A stretch of DNA of 12,558 bases, taken from assembly GCA_030040495.1 (NCBI GenBank), contig JASHTP010000072.1, forward strand, positions 1 to 12,558. The letters run 5' to 3'. A program made the position numbers and the translations under genes. Below are positions 6,682 to 12,558 of this stretch, one piece after another. Every line of letters begins with the position of its first letter. Position 1 is the first letter of the stretch. The notes beneath the pieces were generated by a model. The model did not search any database and was not told the origin of the DNA. It saw nothing but the letters and a program-made list of their open reading frames with translations. Source of the stretch: Alphaproteobacteria bacterium. GTDB taxonomy: Bacteria > Pseudomonadota > Alphaproteobacteria > ATCC43930 > CGMCC-115725.

Positions 6682-6781
6682 TGTTTCAGCGGCTGGCGGC
6701 TCGGGCGATGTCCGTCAAGCTTTTGGACTTGCCGCGGCAGACCGGCGACTTTCCGCGTCGAAGCCGGTAAGAAGCTCTTGC

Positions 6782-6790
6782 GGGGGGGGG
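6782..6790 (+). promoter_or_regulatory. G9 homopolymer at the ribosome-binding site
   Basis: Nine consecutive G residues followed by AACAACCG and the ATG. It is the only Shine-Dalgarno-like sequence for the DUF3311 gene. G-runs of this length are prone to slippage in replication and also to sequencing error, so the true length may vary. Confidence 0.55.
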
Positions 6791-6798
6791 AACAACCG

Positions 6799-7008
6799 AT
6801 GAATCAGGGAAATGGCCCGAAGCGGCGAGGCTGGAGCTGGTGGTACCTGCTCTTCATCATCCAGTTCGTCGCCGTTCTCTGGCCGCCCTTCTACAACAAG
6901 CTCGAACCTTCTTGGGTGGGCATGCCGTTCTTCTATTGGTATCAGCTGCTGTGGGTGATCATCGGCGCGGTGCTCACCGCGATCGTCTATTTCGCGACCG
7001 AGGCGTAG
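6799..7008 (+). CDS. DUF3311-like small membrane protein, symporter partner
   Basis: A 69-residue protein with a short basic, polar N-terminus (MNQGNGPKRRG) and two hydrophobic helices (about 14-31 and 43-65) joined by a PPFYNKLEPSWVGMPFFYWYQLLW loop rich in aromatics. This layout is that of DUF3311 proteins, which regularly precede a sodium:solute symporter gene and are thought to be accessory or assembly subunits, as YhdT is for PanF. The ATG at 6799 is chosen because it yields a standard-length member. A G9 run (6782-6790) occupies the Shine-Dalgarno position, 8 nt from the start; its length could affect translation. The symporter follows after 57 nt. Confidence 0.85.
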   Translation: MNQGNGPKRRGWSWWYLLFIIQFVAVLWPPFYNKLEPSWVGMPFFYWYQLLWVIIGAVLTAIVYFATEA

Positions 7009-7065
7009 CCCGGCGACACTCGGCTCGAAACCGGGCGTCGGAGCCAAATCCGTGGGGGGAATGTC

Positions 7066-8613
7066 GTGCAGGACGTGAACTGGACCGCGCTCATCATCTT
7101 CGTGCTGCTGTTCGCCTTCATCACCTGGCTGGGCTTCGCAGCCGCGAAATGGCGCCAGGGCGATCTCGACGTGCTGCACGAATGGGGCCTCGGCGGACGG
7201 CGCTTCGGCACGCTCGTCACCTGGTTCCTCGTCGGCGGCGACCTCTACACCGCCTACACCTTCATCGCCGTTCCGGCGCTCGCCTTCGGCGCCGGTGCCG
7301 TCGCGTTCTTCGCGGTGCCGTACACGGTCGTGGTCTATCCGCTGCTGTTCCTGGTGTTTCCGCGCATCTGGCACGTCTGCCACAAGCATCAGTACATCAC
7401 AGCGGGCGACTTCGTGCGCGGCCGCTTCGGCAATCGCTGGCTCGCGCTGGCGGTGACGGTCACCGGCATCGTCGCGACCATGCCTTACATTGCGCTTCAG
7501 CTCGTCGGCCTCCAGGTGGTGATCGGCGCGCTCGGCGTCTCGGGGACGGGGCTTGCGGGCGATTTGCCGCTGATCATCGCCTTCGTGATCCTGGCCGCCT
7601 TCACCTATTCGAGCGGTCTGCGCGCGCCGGCCTCGATCGCCATCGTCAAGGACATCCTCATCTATGTCACCGCCTTCGCCGCCGTGATCGTCATCCCGAT
7701 CGAGCTCGGCGGCTTCGGCAAGATCTTCGCCGCCGTGCCGGCGCCGAAGCTGCTGCTGGCGGTTCCGGGGCCCAACACCACCGGCGCCTACGGCGCCTAC
7801 GCGACGCTTGCCTTGGGCTCGGCGCTGGCGCTCTTCCTCTATCCCCACTCGATGACGGGAATTCTGAGCGCCAGCAGCGGTCACGCCGTCCGCCGCAACG
7901 CGGCGCTTCTGCCCGGCTATTCCTTCATGCTCGGCCTGCTCGCCCTGGTCGGCTTCTTCGCCATCGCCGCCGGAGTCGGCGCGCTTCCCGAGTTCGCGGC
8001 CGGCTTCAAGCAGTTCGGCAACAACTTCGCGGTGCCGGCGCTGTTCCTCCATGCTTTCCCGTCCTGGTTCGTCGGCATCGCCTTCGCCGCCATCGGCATC
8101 GGCGCGCTGGTGCCGGCGGCGATCATGTCGATCGCCGCGGCCAGCCTCTATACGCGCAACATCCACCGCGAGTTCATCAACAAGAACCCGACCGACAAGC
8201 AGGAAGCGCAGATGGCGAAATGGGTGTCGCTGATCGTGAAGCTCGGCGCGCTCATCTTCATCCTCTTCGTGCCGACGCAATACGCCATCTTCCTGCAGCT
8301 CCTCGGCGGCATCTGGATCATCCAGACGATGCCGTCGGTGATGCTCGGCGCCTTCACCCGCTGGCCCAACGATTGGGCGCTGCTCGTCGGCTGGGTGGTC
8401 GGCATCGTCGCCGGCACGGCGATGGCCATCGCGACGAACCTGACGCCCACCTATGTGCTGCACATCGGGGGTTATGCCCTGCCGGGCTACACCGCGCTCT
8501 ATACGGTGATCCTCAATTTGGCGCTGGTGATCGTCCTGACGCCGATCTTCAACGCCATGTCCGCCGGAAGGGCGGCATTCGACGAGACCGTCGCGTCCGA
8601 CTACCACGCCTGA
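7066..8613 (+). CDS. mctP: Sodium:solute symporter, MctP-like monocarboxylate/alanine permease
   Basis: A 515-residue inner-membrane protein with about 13 hydrophobic segments, the SSS (APC-fold) plan. It shares many blocks with MctP of Rhizobium as I recall it: EWGLGGRRFGTLVTWFLVGGD, TAYTFIAVPAL, ATMPYIALQLVGLQ, TYSSGLRAPA, YATLALGSALALFLYPHSMTGI, AIGIGALVPAAIMSIAAASLYTRN and LQLLGGIWIIQTMP. MctP takes up lactate, pyruvate and alanine. The start is GTG at 7066, preceded by GGGGGGA (7054-7060) with a 5-nt spacer; a nearer ATG at 7061 is out of frame. Its neighbours, the DUF3311 partner just upstream and ald before that, agree with import of alanine or its product pyruvate. Substrate range is inferred from family and context. 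Confidence 0.88.
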   Translation: MQDVNWTALIIFVLLFAFITWLGFAAAKWRQGDLDVLHEWGLGGRRFGTLVTWFLVGGDLYTAYTFIAVPALAFGAGAVAFFAVPYTVVVYPLLFLVFPRIWHVCHKHQYITAGDFVRGRFGNRWLALAVTVTGIVATMPYIALQLVGLQVVIGALGVSGTGLAGDLPLIIAFVILAAFTYSSGLRAPASIAIVKDILIYVTAFAAVIVIPIELGGFGKIFAAVPAPKLLLAVPGPNTTGAYGAYATLALGSALALFLYPHSMTGILSASSGHAVRRNAALLPGYSFMLGLLALVGFFAIAAGVGALPEFAAGFKQFGNNFAVPALFLHAFPSWFVGIAFAAIGIGALVPAAIMSIAAASLYTRNIHREFINKNPTDKQEAQMAKWVSLIVKLGALIFILFVPTQYAIFLQLLGGIWIIQTMPSVMLGAFTRWPNDWALLVGWVVGIVAGTAMAIATNLTPTYVLHIGGYALPGYTALYTVILNLALVIVLTPIFNAMSAGRAAFDETVASDYHA

Positions 8614-8618
8614 GCAAA

Positions 8619-8646
8619 GCGCGGCCGCGCCGCGCGGCGGCCGCGC
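8619..8646 (+). terminator. Strong GC hairpin after the symporter gene
   Basis: GCGCGGCCGC (8619-8628) and GCGGCCGCGC (8637-8646) form a perfect 10-bp all-GC stem with loop GCCGCGCG, starting 5 nt after the symporter stop. There is no T-run after it, so it is not a textbook intrinsic terminator, but its place fits a 3'-end stabiliser or a terminator of the tail-less kind. Confidence 0.45.
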
Positions 8647-8659
8647 GCGCTTCGATCGG

Positions 8660-8689
8660 TTGAATCCGGGCGGCGGCCGTCGCTAGGCT
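8660..8689 (+). promoter_or_regulatory. Candidate promoter of the TerC-like gene
   Basis: TTGAAT (8660-8665), 18-nt spacer, TAGGCT (8684-8689), 50 nt before the chosen ATG. The -10 lies in a second copy of the GCTAGGMTGCSGS motif seen before ald and the aldolase gene. Confidence 0.45.
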
Positions 8690-8739
8690 GCCGCACCGGG
8701 CGCCGCCGGGCGATGGCGGCGGAGGGACGCAACCAGCCG

Positions 8740-9345
8740 ATGGGCAGCCTGTTCGATCATGCGACCGCCGAGGCGCTCTCGATCCTCGGCCAGGTGGTGC
8801 TGATCAATGTCGTGCTCTCCGGCGACAACGCGATCGTCGTGGGTCTGGCGGTCGCCGGGCTGCCCTCGACGCAGCGGCCGTGGGCCTTGTGGCTGGGGAT
8901 CGGCGCCGCCACCGTGCTGCGACTGATCTTCGCGCTGGTCGCCACCACCTTGCTGCGCGTCCTGGGCCTGCTGCTCGCCGGCGGCATTCTGCTGCTGTGG
9001 GTGGCGTGGAAGCTGCGGCGCGAGGTCTCGCCCGGGGACCGCGCCGCGCCGAAGCAAGGCGGCGGCAAGAGCTTCGCCGGCGCGCTGGGACAGATCATCG
9101 TCGCTGACGTCTCGATGTCGCTCGACAATGCGCTGGCGGTGGCCGGCGCGGCGATCGGGCATCCGGCGATCCTGGCGATCGGGCTGACGATCTCGGTGCT
9201 GCTCATGGGCGGCGCCGCGGCGCTCATCGCGTCGCTGCTGCTGCGCCATCGCTGGATCGCCTATGTCGGGCTGCTCGTCATCGTCTATGTCGCGCTGAAG
9301 ATGATCTGGACCGGCGCGCACGAGATCGCCGTCGCCGCCCGCTGA
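8740..9345 (+). CDS. TerC/YjbE-family integral membrane protein
   Basis: A 201-residue protein with about six or seven membrane helices and the two family signatures: VLSGDNA (25-31, D29 and N30) in an early helix and DVSMSLDNALAV (123-134, D123 and D129) in the second half. This internal pseudo-repeat marks the TerC superfamily, YjbE branch; several members are linked to manganese efflux and to metalation of exported proteins. The acidic residues that would bind metal are intact. The ATG at 8740 is preferred: a GGAGGG sequence (8721-8726) precedes it and the predicted protein starts at the usual place; an in-frame ATG at 8713 would add nine residues with no better ribosome site. No yybP-ykoY manganese riboswitch is visible upstream. 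Convergent with atpF, 26 nt apart. Confidence 0.88.
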   Translation: MGSLFDHATAEALSILGQVVLINVVLSGDNAIVVGLAVAGLPSTQRPWALWLGIGAATVLRLIFALVATTLLRVLGLLLAGGILLLWVAWKLRREVSPGDRAAPKQGGGKSFAGALGQIIVADVSMSLDNALAVAGAAIGHPAILAIGLTISVLLMGGAAALIASLLLRHRWIAYVGLLVIVYVALKMIWTGAHEIAVAAR

Positions 9346-9371
9346 GGCCGGTCACGCCGGCGCGCGTCGGC

Positions 9372-9866
9372 TCAGTGCAAGAGCCGCGGCAGCTCGGCGA
9401 TGGCGGTGTCGATGAGCGCACTCTTGCGCTGCCGGTCGAGCTGCTGCGCCAGCATCTGCCGCACCGCGGCGACGGCGAGGTCGACGGCGGCGTTGCGCAC
9501 CTCGGCGATGGCCTTTCTCTCGGCGAGCGCGATCCTCTCGAGGGCGAGCGCCTGGCGGCGCTGCAGCGCCGCTTCGAGCTCGCTCGCCGCCTCGGCGGCG
9601 GCGCGCTCCGCCTCGCTCCTGGCGAGCGCGATGATCTGCTCGGCCTCCTTGAGCGCGTCGCGCTGCTTGCGCTGATACTCGGCAAGCGTGCGCTGCGCGT
9701 CCTCGCGCAGCTTTCGCGCCTCGTCGAGCTCGGCCTTGATCTTGGCGGCGCGCCCGTCGAGCGCCGCGGCCACGATCGGCGCCGCCTTGCGCACGACGAA
9801 GCCGATGGCGATGACGAAGGCGATGGCGACCGAGAATTCGGGATCGCGGATGAATTCGGGCAGCAT
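9372..9866 (-). CDS. atpF: F0F1 ATP synthase subunit b
   Basis: A 164-residue subunit b of the membrane sector. One N-terminal membrane helix (about residues 12-32, SVAIAFVIAIGFVVRKAAPIV) is followed by a long charged, alanine-rich helix to the C-terminus (ELDEARKLREDAQRTLAEYQ...), the peripheral stalk that holds F1 against rotation. It is the last gene of the F0 operon. Its ATG (9864-9866) shares one base with the stop codon of the preceding b' gene, so translation is coupled. Two separate b-type subunits, b' and b, are expected to form a heterodimer as in other alphaproteobacteria and photosynthetic organisms. Ends convergent with the TerC-like gene. Confidence 0.95.
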   Translation of the reverse strand: MLPEFIRDPEFSVAIAFVIAIGFVVRKAAPIVAAALDGRAAKIKAELDEARKLREDAQRTLAEYQRKQRDALKEAEQIIALARSEAERAAAEAASELEAALQRRQALALERIALAERKAIAEVRNAAVDLAVAAVRQMLAQQLDRQRKSALIDTAIAELPRLLH

Positions 9867-10357
9867 CAGGAGCGCTCCCGCAACGCCGCGTCGACCGCCG
9901 CGGTTGCGGCTCCGGCGTCGACCTCGCCGCCGACGAGCCGGGCGGCGGCCGCGCGCGCCACCTCGACCGCGACCTCGCGGATGTTGGCAAGCGCGTCGGT
10001 CTTCGCCTGGGCGATGCGGCGCTCGGCCGCTCCGGTCTCGGCGGCGAGCCGCTCGGCGAGCTTGCGCTGCCGCTCCGCCGCTTCGGCGTTGAGCCGGTCG
10101 GCGGTCTCCTTGAGCGTCTGCTGCGCCTGCTGGCGCGCCTCGGCGAGGGCGCGCTCATAGGCGGCGATCACCGCCTCGGCCTCGGCCTTCATCTGCTGCG
10201 CCTTCTCGAGGTCGCCCTCGATGCGCGTGCGCCGCGCCTCCAGCGCCCGGCCGATGCGCGGCAGCCCCAGCTTCGCCATCAGCAGGTAGAGTACGATGAA
10301 GCTGATCGCCAGCCAGATGACCTGGGGCGGGAAGGTGGTGAGGTCGAGTTGCGGCAT
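9866..10357 (-). CDS. atpF': F0F1 ATP synthase subunit b'
   Basis: A 163-residue b-type subunit. It starts MPQLDLTTFPPQVIWLAISF; the PPQ..WL opening and single membrane helix (about 12-30) are typical of b'. The rest is a continuous charged helix (ARRTRIEGDLEKAQQMKAEAEA...) that should pair with subunit b in the peripheral stalk. The start ATG (10355-10357) leaves 32 nt to the atpE stop; the same frame is open far upstream through atpE and atpB, but this is a shadow. The Shine-Dalgarno is weak. Also written atpG or atpX in some genomes. Sequence differs clearly from atpF, as expected for the ancient b/b' split rather than a recent copy. Confidence 0.94.
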   Translation of the reverse strand: MPQLDLTTFPPQVIWLAISFIVLYLLMAKLGLPRIGRALEARRTRIEGDLEKAQQMKAEAEAVIAAYERALAEARQQAQQTLKETADRLNAEAAERQRKLAERLAAETGAAERRIAQAKTDALANIREVAVEVARAAAARLVGGEVDAGAATAAVDAALRERS

Positions 10358-10389
10358 GGCCCGGCCGTTTCCGTCGAGTTCCGCCGGCC

Positions 10390-10611
10390 TCAGAACACGA
10401 ACAGGATGAGGAAGGCGATGGCGAGGCCGAAGAGGCCGGTCGCCTCGGCAAGCGCGAAGCCCAGGAAGGCGAAGGGCGTGACCTGCGCCGCCGGGTTGCG
10501 CGCCAGCGCGTTGATGAGCGCGGCGAAGACGTTGCCGATGCCGATGCCGGCGCCGACCAGCGCCACGCAGGCGAGGCCCGCGCCGATCATTTTTGCCGAT
10601 GCTACGTCCAT
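10390..10611 (-). CDS. atpE: F0F1 ATP synthase subunit c
   Basis: A 73-residue hairpin of two membrane helices forming the rotary c-ring. Helix 1 carries the glycine-rich GAGIGIG packing motif (20-26), the polar loop holds ARNP (37-40), and helix 2 has the ion-binding carboxylate E56 in FALAEATGLFG. The surrounding residues look like a proton-type site; the Gln and Tyr associated with sodium binding are not evident. AGAGGA (10618-10623) is a good Shine-Dalgarno, 6 nt from the ATG. The 60-nt gap to atpB contains a 6-bp hairpin (CGCCGC 10650-10655 with GCGGCG 10662-10667); such intercistronic sequence may help the high translation of c, made in many copies per complex. Confidence 0.96.
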   Translation of the reverse strand: MDVASAKMIGAGLACVALVGAGIGIGNVFAALINALARNPAAQVTPFAFLGFALAEATGLFGLAIAFLILFVF

Positions 10612-10671
10612 GGTCTGTCCTCTGGGTTGATGGTTGGTTGCGAAGATGTCGCCGCCGGCTCGCGGCGCGCC

Positions 10672-11400
10672 TCAATGGAGATGGAGCGCGTCGGCGAGAT
10701 AGAGGCAGGTCAAGATGGCAAAGACGTAGGCCTGCAGCACCGCGACCAGCAGCTCGAGCAGCACCAGCGCCGAATCGACGGCGAGCGGCAGGATGCCGGC
10801 GATGCCGAGCGCGGCGACGAAGCCGGCGAAGATGACCAGCATGGTGTGCCCGGCCAGCATGTTGGCGAAGAGCCGGATCGACAGGGTGAAGGGCCGGATG
10901 CAGTAGGACAGCAGCTCGATCGGCACCAGCAGCAGCAGCAGCACCTTCGGCACGCCGTGCGGCACGAAGAGGCTGAGGAAACGGAAGCCGTGCCGCGCGA
11001 TGCCGATGATGGTGACGCCGATGAAGACGGTGATCGCCAGCGCGAAGGTGACGATGATGTGGCTGGTGAAGGTGAAGCTGTAGGGGATGAGCCCGAGCAG
11101 GTTGCCGCACAGGATGAAGGCGAAGAGGGTGAAGACGAAGGGCAGGTAGGGGCGCGCGTCATGGCCGGCGTTGCGGTCGACCATGTCGACGACGAACTCG
11201 TAGAACATCTCGGTCACCGACTGCCACCGACCCGGCACCAGCGCGGCGCGGCGCGTCGTCAGCACGACGAAGGCGGTGATGAACGCCACCGCGATGCTCA
11301 TCAGCAGCGCGGAATTGGTGTAGGAGGCGTCGATGCCGCCGATATGGATCTCGATCAGGCGCTTGATCGTGAACTGGTGGAGGGGGTTCTCGGTAGCCAC
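10672..11400 (-). CDS. atpB: F0F1 ATP synthase subunit a
   Basis: A 242-residue, multi-helix subunit forming the proton half-channels against the c-ring. The start NPLHQF (5-10) and the helices with NLLGLIPYSFTFTSH (100-114) and SIRLFANMLAGH (174-185) are diagnostic; R176 is the essential arginine facing the c-ring carboxylate (R210 in E. coli). The C-terminal LLVAVLQAYVFAILTCLYL helix completes the channel. The start is GTG (11398-11400) with GAGGA 5 nt upstream; an overlapping ATG one base earlier is out of frame. Only 1 nt separates it from the atpI stop, showing coupled translation. Confidence 0.96.
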   Translation of the reverse strand: MATENPLHQFTIKRLIEIHIGGIDASYTNSALLMSIAVAFITAFVVLTTRRAALVPGRWQSVTEMFYEFVVDMVDRNAGHDARPYLPFVFTLFAFILCGNLLGLIPYSFTFTSHIIVTFALAITVFIGVTIIGIARHGFRFLSLFVPHGVPKVLLLLLVPIELLSYCIRPFTLSIRLFANMLAGHTMLVIFAGFVAALGIAGILPLAVDSALVLLELLVAVLQAYVFAILTCLYLADALHLH

Positions 11401-11401
11401 A

Positions 11402-11785
11402 TCAATCCTCGTCGTCCGACCAATCCGCGTCCTTGCGCCGCTCCGTCGCCGGCGGTTCCTGCCGGTATCCCATCGCCATCCCCATCCCCGTCACCGCGCG
11501 CCAGACATTCACCATGCCGGCGCCGACGCCGAGGAAGAAGAAGACGATCATTCCCCAGGGGCGCGTGCCGAGCCAGTTGTCGAACGCCCAGCCGATGGCG
11601 GTGGCGACGACGACGGCGACGACCAGCTCCAGCCCGATGCGGAGGGCAAGTCCGAGCCCGCTCCGCGAGACGCTCGGCCCGTCCTCAGGAGAAGCGCCGG
11701 AAGCCTCCCGCTCCTGCCCGCGACGGGCCCGGTCGAGCCGCTGTTCCAGGTCCCGCAGAGGGTCCCGCGTGTCGCGTTCGTCCAT
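11402..11785 (-). CDS. atpI: AtpI-like ATP synthase assembly protein
   Basis: A 127-residue protein with a charged N-terminus (MDERDTRDPLRDLEQRLDRARRG) and two membrane helices (about residues 44-66 and 74-95; GLELVVAVVVATAIGWAFDNWLG and WGMIVFFFLGVGAGMVNVWRAV), ending in an acidic tail. This is the AtpI/AtpZ-type plan found as first gene of alphaproteobacterial F0 operons; the role is assembly of the c-ring or membrane sector, or divalent-cation supply. The ATG at 11785 is preferred: a longer in-frame GTG at 11857 lies upstream of the predicted transcription start, because the -10 element covers it. No strong Shine-Dalgarno is seen. Confidence 0.9.
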   Translation of the reverse strand: MDERDTRDPLRDLEQRLDRARRGQEREASGASPEDGPSVSRSGLGLALRIGLELVVAVVVATAIGWAFDNWLGTRPWGMIVFFFLGVGAGMVNVWRAVTGMGMAMGYRQEPPATERRKDADWSDDED

Positions 11786-11855
11786 CGGCGAAGCGCCCGC
11801 AAAGCTTGAGAAAACGCCCCCGCGTCCCGGCCGCCTCGCCGCCGAAACGGCGCGC

Positions 11856-11884
11856 ACCTTAAGGGCGGGTCAGGGGAGAGTCAA
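11856..11884 (-). promoter_or_regulatory. Promoter of the F0 operon
   Basis: Read on the minus strand: TTGACT (11884-11879, 5 of 6 to the -35 consensus), a 17-nt spacer, and TAAGGT (11861-11856). This is the best sigma70-type match I see in the window. It sits in the smc-atpI gap and predicts a start near 11849 and a leader of about 64 nt before the atpI ATG, ruling out the longer atpI reading from 11857. Confidence 0.6.
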
Positions 11885-11919
11885 GCGACGCGGCGGGCGG
11901 CATGGCGCCGCGGCGCGGC

Positions 11920-12558
11920 TCACGCCGTGCGGCGCAATTCCTGGGCCTGCTGCAGGTCGACCGAGACCAGCTGCGAGACGCCGCGCTCGCCCATGGTGAC
12001 GCCGAAGAGCCGGTCCATGCGCGCCATGGTCAGGCGATGGTGGGTGATGATGAGGAAGCGCGTCTCGGCGCTCTCGGCGATCTCCTCGACCAGCGTGCAG
12101 AAGCGGTCGACATTGGCGTCGTCGAGCGGCGCGTCGACCTCGTCCAGCACGCAGATCGGCGCCGGGTTGGTGAGGAAGACGGCGAAGAGCAGCGCCAGCG
12201 CGGTGAGCGCCTGCTCGCCGCCCGAGAGCAGCGACATCACCTGCAGCCGCTTGCCCGGCGGGCTTGCCATGATCTCGAGCCCGGCCTCGAGCGGGTCGCG
12301 CGCTTCGTCGCCATCCTCGCCCTTGTCGAGGGTGAGGTGGGCGCGGCCGCCGCCGAAGAGCCGGGTGAAGAGGGCGGAGAAATGCTCGTTGACCTCGGCG
12401 AAGGCGGCGAGCAGCCGCTCGCGGCCCTCGCGATTGAGCGCGGCGATGCCTTCGCGCAGCTTGGCGATGGCGCCGACCAGGTCTTCGCGCTCGCGGCTGA
12501 GCACGGCGAGCCGTTCCTCGATCTCGGCCGATTCGGCCTCGGCGACGAGGTTGACCGG
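11920..12558 (-). CDS. smc: Chromosome segregation protein SMC, C-terminal fragment
   Basis: The last 212 residues of SMC; the frame stays open to the window edge, where PVNLVAEAE marks the approach to the C-terminal head, preceded in the full protein by coiled coil. The head half holds the ABC signature LSGGEQALTALALLFAVF (LSGGEQ at 12228-12211), Walker B with the catalytic Glu in CVLDEVDAPLDD, the D-loop, and the switch His region FLIITHHRLTMARMD. All ATPase residues of this half are intact; the Walker A half would lie beyond the window. SMC dimers bind ScpA/ScpB and organise and segregate the chromosome. The gap to atpI (134 nt) holds the F0 promoter and a self-complementary GC sequence (11905-11916), so smc is probably a separate transcript from the F0 genes. 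Confidence 0.95.
   Translation of the reverse strand, partial: PVNLVAEAESAEIEERLAVLSREREDLVGAIAKLREGIAALNREGRERLLAAFAEVNEHFSALFTRLFGGGRAHLTLDKGEDGDEARDPLEAGLEIMASPPGKRLQVMSLLSGGEQALTALALLFAVFLTNPAPICVLDEVDAPLDDANVDRFCTLVEEIAESAETRFLIITHHRLTMARMDRLFGVTMGERGVSQLVSVDLQQAQELRRTA

Larger units (their letters stand above)
6476..6798. other. 323-nt gap between ald and the DUF3311 gene
   Basis: No convincing gene is seen on either strand; the frame open from 6646 only reads into the DUF3311 gene and its upstream residues look non-coding. The gap holds a candidate promoter (6653-6681) in an AT-richer patch and a G9 tract (6782-6790) just before the next start. GC-rich sequence after the ald stop could form weak hairpins, but none has a T-run. 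No riboswitch or tRNA is recognised. Confidence 0.6.

Noticed and set aside
6715..8607. A 630-residue open frame on the minus strand opposite the DUF3311 and symporter genes
   Set aside because: Composition (E, R, D, H rich, no domains) is the usual mirror of a hydrophobic GC-rich gene on the other strand.
8614..8739. A possible yybP-ykoY manganese riboswitch before the TerC-like gene
   Set aside because: The 126-nt gap has a GC hairpin and a promoter-like pair but none of the conserved riboswitch sequence that I can recognise, and it is mostly used by those.
10627..11862. A 411-residue plus-strand frame opposite atpB and atpI
   Set aside because: Antisense to well-recognised ATP synthase genes, with low-complexity charged then Arg/Pro-rich sequence.
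1..12558. CRISPR array, tRNA or rRNA genes
   Set aside because: No regularly spaced direct repeats, tRNA cloverleaf or rRNA sequence was found on either strand by reading.

Overview
The window is very GC-rich (roughly 70% by eye), tightly packed and free of mobile elements. It looks like chromosomal DNA of an alphaproteobacterium, most likely Rhodospirillales-like. The main reasons are the split ATP synthase layout (an F0 operon atpI-atpB-atpE-atpF'-atpF with separate b' and b subunits and no F1 genes beside it), smc directly upstream of that operon, and an MctP-type symporter of the kind described in Rhizobium. The lineage is an inference.

Layout. 1-424 (+): C-terminal end of a hydantoinase B / 5-oxoprolinase-type protein. 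435-2092 (-): an OmpR-type response regulator followed after 2 nt by an EamA/DMT transporter. 2294-4725 (+): a CreA-family periplasmic protein whose stop overlaps the start of an L-2-hydroxyglutarate-oxidase-like flavoprotein (ATGA), then an adducin-like class II aldolase. 4822-5247 (-): a PCu(A)C-type periplasmic protein without the usual copper ligands. 5357-8613 (+): alanine dehydrogenase, then a DUF3311-like membrane peptide with a large sodium:solute symporter similar to MctP. 8740-9345 (+): a TerC/YjbE-type membrane protein. 9372-11785 (-): the F0 operon. 11920-12558 (-): the C-terminal part of SMC.

How the genes may work together. Alanine dehydrogenase and the MctP-like symporter fit a module for uptake and oxidation of alanine, pyruvate or related monocarboxylates. 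The F0 operon encodes the membrane half of the proton-driven ATP synthase; its F1 partner should lie elsewhere. The CreA/flavoprotein/aldolase group has no obvious pathway, but the four-base overlap ties CreA expression to the oxidase.

No clearly new multi-gene system is visible. The points most worth a second look are small: a hairpin between the Shine-Dalgarno sequence and the start codon of the response regulator, a G9 tract in the ribosome-binding region of the DUF3311 gene, the PCu(A)C domain stripped of copper ligands, a 13-base motif repeated upstream of three plus-strand genes, and two intergenic palindromes that may be dispersed repeats.
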